64,000 nucleotides of DNA from Deferribacteres bacterium (GCA_023395255.1 JAEWZN010000016.1:25852-89851), one strand, 5' to 3'; counted from the stretch's first letter, positions 1 to 9,078 are shown. Notes: a model not told the origin generated them from the sequence alone. Numbers and translations: made by a program.

Positions 1-236
1 AGCACCACATCGGGATAAAGCATGCCTGTTACCCACACGGGGATAAACCCCTTGAGCATATCTGCTGAAAAAACAGCGGCAAAGCCCCATTTGCCAAGGA
101 TTCTGGCGGCGTTGGTAGCTCCCACGTTTCCGCTTCCCACCGTTCTTATATCCACACCTTTAAGCTTCTTCACCAGAAGATACGCAGTCGGTACGGAGCC
201 CACAAGATAACAAATAATAAGTAAAACAAATTTCAT
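1..236 (-). CDS. plsY: Glycerol-3-phosphate acyltransferase PlsY (partial, N-terminal part)
   Basis: Only the first ~78 codons are present; the gene runs off the left edge. The N-terminus starts with a hydrophobic segment (MKFVLLIICYLVGSVPTAYL) followed by a GSGNVGATNAAR motif, the hallmark of the membrane acyl-phosphate-dependent PlsY family, which makes lysophosphatidic acid in the inner membrane. The ATG at 236 overlaps the stop of the upstream DUF362 gene (ATGA), so the two are translationally coupled. It sits two genes after pgsA, which fits phospholipid synthesis. Recognition rests on the conserved motif; the rest of the protein is not visible. Confidence 0.88.
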   Translation of the reverse strand, partial: MKFVLLIICYLVGSVPTAYLLVKKLKGVDIRTVGSGNVGATNAARILGKWGFAAVFSADMLKGFIPVWVTGMLYPDVV

Positions 237-1315
237 CTTACAAACACCTTATGCAGAAATGAGCGTCTCATGCCCACTGCGTCTGACTCGCAGACCTCAT
301 GACAGCAGAAGCACTCTATGCATTTGTCAGTTTCTATGAAAAATTTACCGTCAGTGCGTATCGCATCCACAGGACAGCTTTTTACGCACAGACGGCATTT
401 TATACATTTTTCCGCGATAATGAAAGGTTTAACGAAAACCCTGTCAGATACCCAAGATTTAAGAAACTCCGGCAGAACCGGAACTTTTTTGGACACAGGA
501 ATTTTAACTCTGAACCTTCCTCCGGGCAAATCAGCCTGAATGTCTGATGTGTCATACCCTGTTCTCTTAGCGCCAAGAGTAGTCAGGCAGAAGTCTTCAT
601 CAAAACCAAGCAGACGGGTGACTGCCGCATCCAGTGCCACAGCATCGCTTGATGCCGCCATAAGACCAAGGTGAACAGGTTTTCCCCTTGAGGGGCCGTC
701 CCCTTCGTGGGCTGTTATGCCGTCCAGCAGATTCAGAATCTTCCCGTCAAACATGGAAAAGAAATCGTATATATTATAAGCCAGTTCCCTGTCATCCGGA
801 TGCTCCCTGTGGTAGCCCACCTTGGCGTTGCCGGGAACAAGCCCGAACATGTTCTTAACACACAGTGTCAGCCCTGTGAGGGAGTGGGTTTTGAGCTTGG
901 CTATATTTATTATTACATCAGCCTCGTCAGCCGCGGGGGCATAGACACGTCCGTTTTTCATTTTCGGCGCGGAGGCCTCCATGCGGACAGTGCGTATTCC
1001 GTGTTTTTCGCATATCTCAGTCATGCCCGTCTTTTTAAGGACAGTTTCATATTTGCCGAAGTTCGCTCCCGGACTGTCGCCGAGGAAAAGCTCCGCATCT
1101 GTATATCTTTTCAAGGCTGTCACGGCAGACTCAACAAACAGCGGATGAGTTGTGATCCCCCTTTCGGGAGGAGCGGCAAGGAGAAGATTGGGTTTGAGCA
1201 GAATTTTTCCCGCCTCTGCCAGCCTGACGGCATGGAGGGAAAAAAAGGTGTCAATAAACGAAACAACGGCAGGGTCGGAATACCCTTCTGCCGTACTAAG
1301 GCTTACTTTTTTCAT
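233..1315 (-). CDS. DUF362 domain protein with C-terminal double 4Fe-4S ferredoxin module
   Basis: This 360-residue protein has an N-terminal DUF362-like domain (LLKPNLL near residue 40, and an INIAKLKTHSLTGLTLCVKN stretch in the middle). A C-terminal ferredoxin module has two complete cysteine sets, C304/C307/C310/C314 and C332/C335/C338/C342, each of the CxxCxxCxxxC type and able to hold a 4Fe-4S cluster. No signal peptide is visible, so it is probably cytoplasmic. The family is widespread in anaerobes but its reaction is unknown. It overlaps pgsA by 20 bases and plsY by 4, so it is co-transcribed with phospholipid genes; a functional link is not shown. Confidence 0.85.
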   Translation of the reverse strand: MKKVSLSTAEGYSDPAVVSFIDTFFSLHAVRLAEAGKILLKPNLLLAAPPERGITTHPLFVESAVTALKRYTDAELFLGDSPGANFGKYETVLKKTGMTEICEKHGIRTVRMEASAPKMKNGRVYAPAADEADVIINIAKLKTHSLTGLTLCVKNMFGLVPGNAKVGYHREHPDDRELAYNIYDFFSMFDGKILNLLDGITAHEGDGPSRGKPVHLGLMAASSDAVALDAAVTRLLGFDEDFCLTTLGAKRTGYDTSDIQADLPGGRFRVKIPVSKKVPVLPEFLKSWVSDRVFVKPFIIAEKCIKCRLCVKSCPVDAIRTDGKFFIETDKCIECFCCHEVCESDAVGMRRSFLHKVFVR

Positions 1316-1865
1316 CAGCAGGCTTGTAATAACCTCTGAAATACTCCCATGCGGAATACATGGAGAATATAAGCGATATGTAGACCAGTATTGTTCCTAT
1401 AAGGTGTATGTCCAGCCCTAAGAGCTTGTTTTTGAAGATAATGCAGCCTACCCCGGTCATCTGGAAGCCTGTTTTCCATTTTCCGGCGCTGCCCGCAGCT
1501 ATGATTATGCCTTTGCTGGCGGCAAGGTTCCGCAGGGCTCCCACGGCAAAATCACGGGTGAGGATAATCATGAGGATGAAGCCCTCAAGTCTGCCCATCT
1601 CCACCAGAGCGATCATAGTGGCGGCAACGAATATTTTATCCGCCACCGGGTCGAGAATTTTACCCAGATCAGTCACCATATTGTATTTTCTGGCTATATA
1701 GCCGTCCACATAGTCGGTAGCGGCGAACACAGTGTATATGACACAGGCGATTACATTAAGCAGAGGCTTGTCAAAATAGAGAAAAGCAAGAAAAACAGGA
1801 ACTGAGATTATCCTCAGTGCCGTAAGCAGATTGGCGGGGTTCAGCTCGCGCTGTACTTTATTCAT
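1296..1865 (-). CDS. pgsA: CDP-diacylglycerol--glycerol-3-phosphate 3-phosphatidyltransferase
   Basis: A 189-residue inner-membrane enzyme of the CDP-alcohol phosphatidyltransferase family, which makes phosphatidylglycerol phosphate. The family signature D-x2-DG-x2-AR-x8-G-x3-D-x3-D is fully present, starting DYVDGYIARK and ending GKILDPVADK, with all catalytic aspartates. Several hydrophobic segments follow, and the length is normal for the family. A short 74-base gap separates it from ptsI upstream; downstream it overlaps the DUF362 gene. PgsA is favoured over phosphatidylserine or cardiolipin synthases by length and by the NPANLLTALRI-type N-terminus. Confidence 0.93.
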   Translation of the reverse strand: MNKVQRELNPANLLTALRIISVPVFLAFLYFDKPLLNVIACVIYTVFAATDYVDGYIARKYNMVTDLGKILDPVADKIFVAATMIALVEMGRLEGFILMIILTRDFAVGALRNLAASKGIIIAAGSAGKWKTGFQMTGVGCIIFKNKLLGLDIHLIGTILVYISLIFSMYSAWEYFRGYYKPADEKSKP

Positions 1866-1939
1866 AAAATAACTTCCGTAATATTTTTAATAGCAGGGCG
1901 AATTATATACGTTCACGTCTTTATTTACAAAGAAAAATT

Positions 1940-3682
1940 TCAGGAGAAGAATATGCCCTCTCCCTGACTCTCCACAAAGGCGGTAACCTTTTCCTCCGCC
2001 AGCACAGAGGTGTCACACTTCATGAGATCCGCCACCAGATGCTCGCAGTCATGAACCTTAAGCTGCTTAATAAGCTTTTTCGCCCTGAGTATATGGGCGG
2101 GGCTCATACTGAGCTGCCTGTAGCCGAGACCCAGAAGTATGGGGATATATCTGGGTTCACCCGCTATCTCCCCGCAGACGGAGCAGTCTATCCCCTCTTT
2201 TCTGGCAGCGGTTATGATAGTGTTCAGAAGCGTGAGTATCGCCGGATGCGCAGGCCTGTAAAGGTACGCCACGTATTCGTTGTTGCGGTCTATGCCCAGC
2301 GTGTACTGTATAAGGTCGTTCGTGCCGACGCTCATGAAATCCACCTCACGGGCTATCAGGCCGCTGATTATGGCTATGGAGGGAAGCTCCACCATTATGC
2401 CCAGCTTTATATTGTCGGCAAAAGGTATTCCTTCCGCACGGAGCGATTTTTTAGCGGATTCGTACACCTCGCGCACCTTGCGGTATTCGTGCAGACCTGA
2501 GATCATGGGGAACATTATCTTTATATCCCCGTAGACGGAGGCGCGGAGGATGGCCCTCAGCTGTCTTATGAAAAACTCCCTGAAACGCAGGGAATAGCGC
2601 ACCGCGCGGAGCCCCATTACCGGGTTCTGCTCCTTCGGGTGCGGCATCTCTTCTGAAAGTTTTTCACCGCCGAGGTCGAATGTCCTTATGGTGGTGGGTT
2701 TGCCGGAGTTCAGTTCCACAGCCTCTTTCAGGATCTGAAACTGCTGCTCCTCTGAAACATCCCCGTGCTGGAGATATATGTACTCCGTTCTGTAAAGCCC
2801 CACACCTGAGGAATTGTTCAGGTTTGAGAGGTGGATTTCGTCATTAAGCTCCACATTGGAATAGAGGTAGACATCCACCCCGTCCGCCGTGCGCACTTCC
2901 GTATCGCGCAGGTTTTCCAGAGCAGTTATATATTCGCGGTAGCGTCTTTCTTTTGTCGCATATTTCTCAAGGGTTTCGGCATCGGGGTTGATAATCACCA
3001 CCCCCTCAAATCCGTCCAGAATAATAGTATCGCCGCTTTCGGCTATCTTGGAAATATCCTCAAGCCCCACAACAGCGGGCAGCCCCAGAGAACGGGCGAG
3101 GATGGACGTATGGGATATTTTGCTTCCCAGATCGGTAGCGAAGCCTTTTATCTTTTTTTTGAGTATATGGGTCGTGTCAGACGGGGAGAGATCGTATGAA
3201 ACCACAACGGAGTTCTCCTCCACCTGCTCCAGAATATCGTAGCCTTCACCGGTGAGAAAACGCAGAAGTTTCTGCACTATATGAACAACATCGTTCCCCC
3301 TCTCGCGGAGGTATTCATCATCAGCCCGCTGAAAGACACGGCTGAGTTCCCTGCCTGTGTTGTGCAGGGCCTGTTCGGCATTTACCAGACTGTTTCTGAC
3401 AAGCTCTTTGCTTTTCCCTATGAGCATTTCATCACGAAGAAGCATCAGGTAAACGTCGAAAATCATGGAATGGCTTTCGGAGTAAGTGTCCCTTCCCATC
3501 TCACGCACTTTTTCGATATAAGCGGTGGCATCCGCCACAGCCGCATCAATACGCGCGCACTCACTGCCTATTTCGTCCGGTTCTATCCTGCGTTTCTGAA
3601 AACTCACTTTCAGGCGGTCAAGGAGGTAGCATTTGCCTATTGATACCCCTTCGGACGAACCAATCCCCTTATAGATTTTCAT
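1940..3682 (-). CDS. ptsI: PTS phosphoenolpyruvate-protein phosphotransferase (Enzyme I)
   Basis: This 580-residue protein transfers phosphate from PEP to HPr and is the entry enzyme of the phosphotransferase system. The N-terminal HPr-binding and swivel domains end in SKISHTSILARSLGLPAVVG, with the phosphorylated histidine at H191. The C-terminal PEP-binding barrel shows the VMGLRAVRYSL arginine motif, SVGTNDLIQYTLGIDR, and the catalytic cysteine in SVCGEIAGEP. The length matches classical EI, with no GAF domain as in the nitrogen-PTS version PtsP. Its start overlaps the ptsH stop by 4 bases. It probably feeds both the mannose-type EII proteins and PtsN encoded just upstream. Confidence 0.96.
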   Translation of the reverse strand: MKIYKGIGSSEGVSIGKCYLLDRLKVSFQKRRIEPDEIGSECARIDAAVADATAYIEKVREMGRDTYSESHSMIFDVYLMLLRDEMLIGKSKELVRNSLVNAEQALHNTGRELSRVFQRADDEYLRERGNDVVHIVQKLLRFLTGEGYDILEQVEENSVVVSYDLSPSDTTHILKKKIKGFATDLGSKISHTSILARSLGLPAVVGLEDISKIAESGDTIILDGFEGVVIINPDAETLEKYATKERRYREYITALENLRDTEVRTADGVDVYLYSNVELNDEIHLSNLNNSSGVGLYRTEYIYLQHGDVSEEQQFQILKEAVELNSGKPTTIRTFDLGGEKLSEEMPHPKEQNPVMGLRAVRYSLRFREFFIRQLRAILRASVYGDIKIMFPMISGLHEYRKVREVYESAKKSLRAEGIPFADNIKLGIMVELPSIAIISGLIAREVDFMSVGTNDLIQYTLGIDRNNEYVAYLYRPAHPAILTLLNTIITAARKEGIDCSVCGEIAGEPRYIPILLGLGYRQLSMSPAHILRAKKLIKQLKVHDCEHLVADLMKCDTSVLAEEKVTAFVESQGEGIFFS

Positions 3683-3954
3683 TTCCCTTCACCGAACCTG
3701 TCAGCGACAAGGTTCTCTATGGCGCATACCGCATCATCGGCATCCGCTCCGCTGGCTATTATTTCAATAAAGCTTCCCTTCTGCGCAGCAAGCATCATAA
3801 GACCCATAATGCTTTTCCCGTTTACCTCGAAGCCGTCCTTCTTGACCTTAATATCGCAGGAAAACTTCTCGGCCACCTTAACAAGGTTCGCCGCCGCTCT
3901 GGCGTGCAGCCCAAGCTCGTTTACAATTTCCAGTTTTCTGTTAAGTAACTGCAT
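3679..3954 (-). CDS. ptsH: Phosphocarrier protein HPr
   Basis: A 91-residue HPr. The EI-dependent phosphorylation site is H17 in ELGLHARAA, and the regulatory serine is S48 in NGKSIMGLMML. Keeping the serine site matters because an HPr kinase/phosphorylase gene (hprK) lies four kilobases upstream in the same transcription unit. It directly follows the EIID gene and overlaps ptsI by 4 bases. Confidence 0.96.
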   Translation of the reverse strand: MQLLNRKLEIVNELGLHARAAANLVKVAEKFSCDIKVKKDGFEVNGKSIMGLMMLAAQKGSFIEIIASGADADDAVCAIENLVADRFGEGK

Positions 3955-4653
3955 TTAAACTCCCAATTGAAAAAATATTATGCCGCTCAGAATAAGATTG
4001 ATCATCAGCCCAAGGGTTATATCCAGCTTTTTGGCGAGAATAAGCCCCATGGTCAGATAGCCGGCGGCAACAAAGAAGACATCCACGCTGATTTCAGCGC
4101 CGCTTTTAAAAAGATATGAAAGAAAAACGCCCAGAAAAAAGACGCTTATAAGATCAAAGTACTCAGGCCATTTGTTAAAGCCTATGCGGTTGAACCAGAC
4201 TATGACATCACGCCCCAGCTCCCTCCCCAGACTGTAGCCTGTGAAAAGGAACGTGAAGTGAAAGAGGTTGAACGTAAGCAGATACACCATTATGCCTGCA
4301 AACGGGTTGACTGTGCCTGTGATGGCTGCGAAAACAAACGAAAACGGGCGGAGAGAGTGCCAGAAAAAGCTGTCTCCCAGTGCACCGAAGGCGGAGGAGT
4401 ATGCCTTTTTAAATGTTTCGGGATCAGAACCGCTTTTATATTCAGTCAGCCACATGCCGAGGATGAAGTTCACCAGAAACGGGTGAGTATTAAAATATTT
4501 CCGCTGATTTTCAAGGCATTTTTCGTCTATCTCTATCCCGTCCCGCTTTGCCGCATCTCTGAGCAGGTAGTAGAAACCTGTCCCCTGCATGTTTTCATGG
4601 TTAAGCCCGGCGTGATAGAAAAGGCTTTTGAAAAGAGTGACAATATTTTTCAT
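3955..4653 (-). CDS. PTS mannose-family EIID component
   Basis: A 232-residue membrane protein from the chosen start. GMWLTEYKSG, an FWHSLRPFSFVFAA segment and hydrophobic C-terminal helices resemble EIID of the mannose/sorbose PTS family. It is shorter than typical transport EIID (about 270-280 residues), as expected for the reduced versions in regulatory PTS clusters. The open frame could start at a TTG at 4665, but the ATG at 4653 overlaps the EIIC stop as ATGA, matching the coupling of its neighbours, so I chose it. Whether it still transports a sugar cannot be read from sequence. Confidence 0.85.
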   Translation of the reverse strand: MKNIVTLFKSLFYHAGLNHENMQGTGFYYLLRDAAKRDGIEIDEKCLENQRKYFNTHPFLVNFILGMWLTEYKSGSDPETFKKAYSSAFGALGDSFFWHSLRPFSFVFAAITGTVNPFAGIMVYLLTFNLFHFTFLFTGYSLGRELGRDVIVWFNRIGFNKWPEYFDLISVFFLGVFLSYLFKSGAEISVDVFFVAAGYLTMGLILAKKLDITLGLMINLILSGIIFFQLGV

Positions 4654-5306
4654 AAAACTGCCCAACCAACCAGAACACCGCAGAGAAACAGCACATACTT
4701 AACGTAGCTGTTGCCGGAAAGGAAGCGGAGCAGGAAACCGGAAAGAAATATAATGGTAAAAACTATATAAGGTATAAAATTGTCATTACCGGGAAGATAG
4801 GCAGCAAACCACTGATAAAGCGTGTATATGATCACAAATGCAAGGTTGTAGACTACCACGCCCTGTCCGAAATGGAAAAAGAGCCCCAGCCTGACCAGTT
4901 TTGAGGGATTGAATCTGTCGCCTTTATTAAGCTCTCTCATATAGAGCCTTTTGTTGAGTTTTCTGCATATATGAAGAGAAAGGGTAACAGGATAAGTGAA
5001 CACTATAACAAGCATGAGCGCCAGAATAAAGTTACTCATCCCTGTCACTGCGTGGTATGACAAAACAAGGCTGAAAGCATAAGCGCCGAAGCTGTCGTCT
5101 CTGGAAATCCTTGTACCCACAGGCACATCCACAAGGCCGATGATTTCAAAAATCAGTCCGCCCAAAAAGCACAATTCCACTGTTCCGAATATCATTCCAA
5201 TGACCACGGACACAACAAGAGGGCGGGAAATCATAGTATTGAACCCTGCGGCTCTGTCCACAGTGATTATCCCCGAAAAAGCTAACAGCAGAATCAGTTG
5301 GGTCAT
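4650..5306 (-). CDS. PTS mannose-family EIIC component
   Basis: A 218-residue polytopic membrane protein. It shows the FSGIITVDRAAGFNTMISRP start and a GLVDVPVGTRISRDDSFGAYA loop typical of mannose/sorbose-family EIIC. It is somewhat short (family about 250-265 residues). It is coupled by ATGA overlaps to EIIB upstream and EIID downstream. Together with EIID it would form the membrane channel; a sugar substrate cannot be inferred. Confidence 0.85.
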   Translation of the reverse strand: MTQLILLLAFSGIITVDRAAGFNTMISRPLVVSVVIGMIFGTVELCFLGGLIFEIIGLVDVPVGTRISRDDSFGAYAFSLVLSYHAVTGMSNFILALMLVIVFTYPVTLSLHICRKLNKRLYMRELNKGDRFNPSKLVRLGLFFHFGQGVVVYNLAFVIIYTLYQWFAAYLPGNDNFIPYIVFTIIFLSGFLLRFLSGNSYVKYVLFLCGVLVGWAVL

Positions 5307-5794
5307 AACCCGCCTTTAAGGAGTTTTGAAAAGTTTCTTATTTCTACACTGGGTTCCCACGGAACCTTATGAATATACACTTCCACCATGTCCCGGATTG
5401 AACAGACCTGCTCAATCTCGTCCAGATCGAGAAACACGGTGTTGGAAACTTCCACCTTGTGCTCCCTGCATGCCACGCAGCCTATATTCACATAAACATC
5501 GTTGTCTATAAGGTCGGTACATCGCGCCAGATCATCCACAGACTCCATGAGGACAAGGGTATAGTCCTTTACGTTTTTGAGGCTGTCAAAGGAGGCGACG
5601 AACTGATCCACGCCCATAATCTCAAGCGTGCAGCCCGAAGGAAGGGCGCTCTGATAAATCATGCGCTGAAGGCTGTCACCCGCTATGCGGTCACTGACGA
5701 CCATAATGCGGTGGATCTTGTAATACTTGACCCAGCCTTCTATCACCTGACCATGTATAAGTCTGTCATCAACACGAAAAATTATCTTCTTCAT
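5303..5794 (-). CDS. PTS mannose-family EIIB component
   Basis: A 163-residue cytoplasmic EIIB. The phosphorylated histidine is H14 in VDDRLIHGQVIEGW, the canonical mannose-family site, and VVSDRIAGDSLQRM follows as expected. The length is normal for a single EIIB domain. ATGA overlaps couple it to EIIA and EIIC. It would take phosphate from EIIA and pass it to an incoming sugar or use it for regulation. Confidence 0.92.
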   Translation of the reverse strand: MKKIIFRVDDRLIHGQVIEGWVKYYKIHRIMVVSDRIAGDSLQRMIYQSALPSGCTLEIMGVDQFVASFDSLKNVKDYTLVLMESVDDLARCTDLIDNDVYVNIGCVACREHKVEVSNTVFLDLDEIEQVCSIRDMVEVYIHKVPWEPSVEIRNFSKLLKGGL

Positions 5795-6195
5795 GATGTC
5801 TCTTTTAAAAGCTCTCCGGCAACTATAATGCTCTGCCTTGCGGAATCAGCGCACTCGTTGCACATCACCCTGATCGATTTATTCTCACGTCTCATCCCCA
5901 GAGCCTTGATAAGCATGGGAAGGTTAACGCCCGAAACCACCTCGACATTTTTTGAGCCGAGGTAAGCCATTGCCACGTTAGATGGGCTTCCGCCGAACAT
6001 ATCAGTGAACACTATTGCGCCCGAATCCTCATATCTGGCTATAATTTTCTCTATCTCATCGGCCACATCCGCCAGTGATGAGCCATACTCCATGGAAATC
6101 GTCTCAACACCTTCCTGAGTGCCTAAAATCATCTCTGCGCTTTTTTTAAGCTCCTCTCCGAACCTGCCGTGTGTTACAAGAACTATTCCGACCAT
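5791..6195 (-). CDS. PTS mannose-family EIIA component
   Basis: From the chosen start this is a 134-residue EIIA domain. The phosphohistidine H9 lies in VGIVLVTHGRFGEELKKSAE, at nearly the same position as H10 of E. coli ManX. Three starts compete: a GTG at 6204 overlapping the rapZ stop, and ATGs at 6198 and 6195. The ATG at 6195 has an AGGTGA ribosome-binding site 5 bases upstream, so it is preferred. The FTDMFGGSPSN motif further supports the family. It would accept phosphate from HPr. Confidence 0.92.
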   Translation of the reverse strand: MVGIVLVTHGRFGEELKKSAEMILGTQEGVETISMEYGSSLADVADEIEKIIARYEDSGAIVFTDMFGGSPSNVAMAYLGSKNVEVVSGVNLPMLIKALGMRRENKSIRVMCNECADSARQSIIVAGELLKETS

Positions 6196-6200
6196 CATTG

Positions 6201-7052
6201 TCACCTGTCCATATCTCTGTGCTTAGTTATAACTTTAAATTTAGTCGTTTCTTTCAGATATTTCGATAGATTTTCGGATACCGCAACGGATCTGTGTTTA
6301 CCGCCTGTACAACCTATTGATACCGTGAGAAATCTTTTTCCTTCAGATAAATAGTTCGGAATGAGGAAATTCAGCATATCTTTAATTTTTTCAATAAAAA
6401 TACCTGTTTTTTCATCAGAAAAAACATAGTCCTGCACAACTTTTTCCTGCCCGGTCTTTTCTCTCAGTTCATCGACAAAGTGAGGGTTCTTTAAAAAACG
6501 GACATCAAAAAGCAGGTCGGAATCCTCCGGCACACCGTATTTGAAACCGAATGACTGAACTGTCACGCTGAGGTTTACGGAATCATCGTCTTTAAAATAT
6601 GACTCAATCTGTCGGGCAAGGTCATGCACCGTTTTGCGGGATGTGTCTATGACAATATCCGCTGTTTCCCTTATTTCCCGCAGGCTTTCCCTTTCGGACT
6701 TAATAGCTTCCGGCAGGGCTGCACCCAGAGGATGTGTGCGTCTTGTCTCTTTGTAACGTTTTATGAGTGTGGCATCATCTGCCTCAATAAAGAGAACCTG
6801 CGCGCCGTAATTATTTTTGAGAAGTGAGATAACCTCGGAAGCCTTCACGCTGTTTCTGCTGCGTATGTCTATAACAAGGGCAACTTTTGAGACATCCATA
6901 TTGAATGTAAAGATAAGCTCAAGAAATTTTTCCAGAAGCTGCGGGGGAAAATTATCCACAGTGTAATAGCCCAGATCCTCCAGAACGGCAGCCGCGCGCG
7001 ACTTACCTGCACCGGAAAGCCCTGTGAGAACGATGAGAGAAACTCTCCGCAC
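6201..7052 (-). CDS. rapZ: RapZ-family nucleotide-binding RNase adapter protein
   Basis: A 283-residue protein with a Walker A motif GLSGAGKSRAA near the N-terminus, the YYTVDNFPPQLLEKF segment, and the C-terminal GCTGGKHRSVAVSE motif characteristic of RapZ (formerly YhbJ/YvcJ). In E. coli RapZ links GlcN6P sensing to decay of the GlmZ small RNA and hence to GlmS level; in other lineages its role is unclear. The start is a GTG at 7052 sharing one base with the hprK stop (TAGTG), with a strong AAGGGGG site 7 bases upstream. Its place between hprK and the PTS genes is common in proteobacteria. Confidence 0.93.
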   Translation of the reverse strand: MRRVSLIVLTGLSGAGKSRAAAVLEDLGYYTVDNFPPQLLEKFLELIFTFNMDVSKVALVIDIRSRNSVKASEVISLLKNNYGAQVLFIEADDATLIKRYKETRRTHPLGAALPEAIKSERESLREIRETADIVIDTSRKTVHDLARQIESYFKDDDSVNLSVTVQSFGFKYGVPEDSDLLFDVRFLKNPHFVDELREKTGQEKVVQDYVFSDEKTGIFIEKIKDMLNFLIPNYLSEGKRFLTVSIGCTGGKHRSVAVSENLSKYLKETTKFKVITKHRDMDR

Positions 7053-8053
7053 TACTCTTCCCCCTTTTTAGGAATATTCTTAAATGATAATATCTCTCCG
7101 CTTTGAACGCTATTCTTTTTTCTTTTCGGGTTCATTCTGTTCAGCAGGTTATCCGAAAAATCCTTGGCGGAGTCATACCCCATAACTTTCAGAAGCTGAT
7201 TTCTGGCAGCGACTTCCACAATCACTGCCATATTTCTTCCTGCAGTTATGGGCAGAACAATCATCGGGGTTTTTATATCGAGCGTTTCGTAGAATTTTTT
7301 CTCAAGACCTATGCGATCGCAGCTTCCCACCTGATCCCAATCCACGAACTCAATCACAAGCTCAATCTTTTTGCGCATGCGTATGGCGGTTACCCCGAAC
7401 ATATCCTTTATGTTCAGAATCCCCAGACCGCGCACTTCAATATGGTGGCGGAGAATATCGTTGCTCATGCCGACCAGAGTGTCGTAGCGTTTCTTAATGG
7501 TAACTATATCATCAGCCACAAGCCTGTGACCGCGCTTTACCAGTTCCACCGCGCACTCGCTCTTGCCTATGCCGCTGCGCCCCATGATAAGCACGCCGAT
7601 GCCGTAAACATCCATAAGAACGCCGTGAACGTTTGTTTCCGGCGCGAGCCTTTCCTCAAGAAAGTCTGTTATAAGTTCTATGGCTTTTGAACTGAGAAGT
7701 TTTGTTTTAAAAAGCGGAATGCCGCATTCCTGAACCGATGTGAGAAATTCCTTCGGCAGTTTCAGGTTTTTGGTAACAATGAAGCAGCAGATTTCATGCT
7801 GCATGAGGTTGTCCGCCGCTGATTTGCGCTGTTTAGGCGGCAGAGTCCAGAGGTAGCTTATTTCTGTATTGCCGAGGATCTGTATGCGCCCCTCGTGCAG
7901 ATATTCCGTAAAACCCGCCAGAGCCAGCCCCGGTTTCTGTATGCGGTGGCTGGTTATGAAACGTTCGTGAATCTGCTTTTTGCCGTGGAGGAGCCTGAGC
8001 CCAATGTGTTTCGCTCCGGCAGAAAGCAGTTCGGAAACAGGCATTTTATCCAT
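7052..8053 (-). CDS. hprK: HPr kinase/phosphorylase
   Basis: A 333-residue bifunctional enzyme that phosphorylates and dephosphorylates the regulatory serine of HPr. The C-terminal catalytic domain shows H143 in NVHGVLMDVYG, the Walker A loop GRSGIGKSE at 158-166, the VADDIV motif, and the GLGILNIKDMFG signature. The N-terminal ~130 residues match the HprK N-terminal domain. HPr in the same operon retains its target serine (S48), so this control loop looks complete. Confidence 0.95.
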   Translation of the reverse strand: MDKMPVSELLSAGAKHIGLRLLHGKKQIHERFITSHRIQKPGLALAGFTEYLHEGRIQILGNTEISYLWTLPPKQRKSAADNLMQHEICCFIVTKNLKLPKEFLTSVQECGIPLFKTKLLSSKAIELITDFLEERLAPETNVHGVLMDVYGIGVLIMGRSGIGKSECAVELVKRGHRLVADDIVTIKKRYDTLVGMSNDILRHHIEVRGLGILNIKDMFGVTAIRMRKKIELVIEFVDWDQVGSCDRIGLEKKFYETLDIKTPMIVLPITAGRNMAVIVEVAARNQLLKVMGYDSAKDFSDNLLNRMNPKRKKNSVQSGEILSFKNIPKKGEE

Positions 8054-8079
8054 GCAGATTCATCCGGATTATAATCCCC

Positions 8080-8535
8080 TTAAAGTTTTTCTTCCTCTTC
8101 GCGGAGAATGAGGCAGACATCGCTTATGCTTTTTGCCTGAAGCACTCTTTCCTTAAAATCGGTCGCCTTTACCAGCCGGCTTATTTTTGCCAGTGTTTTC
8201 AGGTGGAGATTCATCTGTTTTTCAGGGGCAAGGACAAGGAAAAGTATTTTCACATCCTTTCCGTCCGCAGACTGAAAAGGAAGCCCGCCGCTGAAAGCCA
8301 GCAGTATAACAAGGTCATCAACGGCAAGTTTGGCGTGGGGGATGGCTATCTCCTCTCCTACACCTGTGCTGCCGAGTTTTTCTCTTTCAAAAAGTGCCTG
8401 TAACGCTGATTCCCTGTCAGCGAGAGCGTTTTTTCCGTCCAGAAAATTCACCATCTCACTTATAGCGGAATCTTTATCCTGAGAAGAAAGGGAGAGGATT
8501 ACCCTCTCCCCGTCTATGTAATCGGAAAGATTCAT
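8080..8535 (-). CDS. ptsN: PTS EIIA-like nitrogen regulatory protein (EIIA-Ntr)
   Basis: A 151-residue single-domain EIIA of the fructose/nitrogen family. The phosphohistidine is H67 in GVGEEIAIPHAKL, preceded by EREKLGSTGVG, the usual PtsN signature. It is encoded downstream of rpoN and hpf, as in many proteobacteria. It is likely phosphorylated through HPr and acts as a regulator rather than in sugar transport. No dedicated PtsP or NPr is in the window, so the single EI/HPr pair probably serves it. Confidence 0.93.
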   Translation of the reverse strand: MNLSDYIDGERVILSLSSQDKDSAISEMVNFLDGKNALADRESALQALFEREKLGSTGVGEEIAIPHAKLAVDDLVILLAFSGGLPFQSADGKDVKILFLVLAPEKQMNLHLKTLAKISRLVKATDFKERVLQAKSISDVCLILREEEEKL

Positions 8536-8544
8536 TAAATAAGC

Positions 8545-9078
8545 CTAGGAATCGATCAGACCGATGTTTCCGTCGTCTCTTCTGTAAACAACGCTCAGTT
8601 CGCTGGTTTCCGCATTGCGGAAAACGAAGAAGGTTTTGTTCAGAAGATCCATCTGCATAACAGCTTCCTCAACATCCATGGGTTTAACAGGCATGTCCTT
8701 GGAAACCACAACACGGGGTTCATCGCTGTCAAAGCTCTCAACATCAAGAACGTTGAGCTTGAGGGGAGCCTTGAACTCTTTTTCCATAAGTTTTTTGTTT
8801 TTCAGCTTTTCTTTATATTTCACAAGCTGCTTTTCTATTTTATCCACGGCGAGGTCGATGGACGCGTAAAGATCCTCGGACTTCTCAAGCCCCTTCATAA
8901 ATACGCCTTTGGCAGTAATAAGCACTTCCACTATATGAAGATTTTTCTGAACCTCCAGAAGAACGTTAGCCTCTGTGATGTGGTCAAAGTATTTTTCAAG
9001 TTTAGCAACTTTCTTTTCTGCGTAGCTTCTTATGGCATCCGTAATTTCAATGTTTCTTGCAGTGATCTGGACGTTCAT
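8545..9078 (-). CDS. hpf: Ribosome hibernation-promoting factor, long form
   Basis: A 177-residue long-form HPF/RaiA protein. The N-terminal ~95 residues form the S30AE domain (MNVQITARNIEITDAIRSYAEKK start). The C-terminal ~60 residues (PVKPMDVEEAVMQMDLLNKT, VVYRRDDGNIGLI) match the dimerisation domain that joins two 70S ribosomes into inactive 100S particles. It lies between rpoN and ptsN, the classical neighbourhood. Confidence 0.95.
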   Translation of the reverse strand: MNVQITARNIEITDAIRSYAEKKVAKLEKYFDHITEANVLLEVQKNLHIVEVLITAKGVFMKGLEKSEDLYASIDLAVDKIEKQLVKYKEKLKNKKLMEKEFKAPLKLNVLDVESFDSDEPRVVVSKDMPVKPMDVEEAVMQMDLLNKTFFVFRNAETSELSVVYRRDDGNIGLIDS

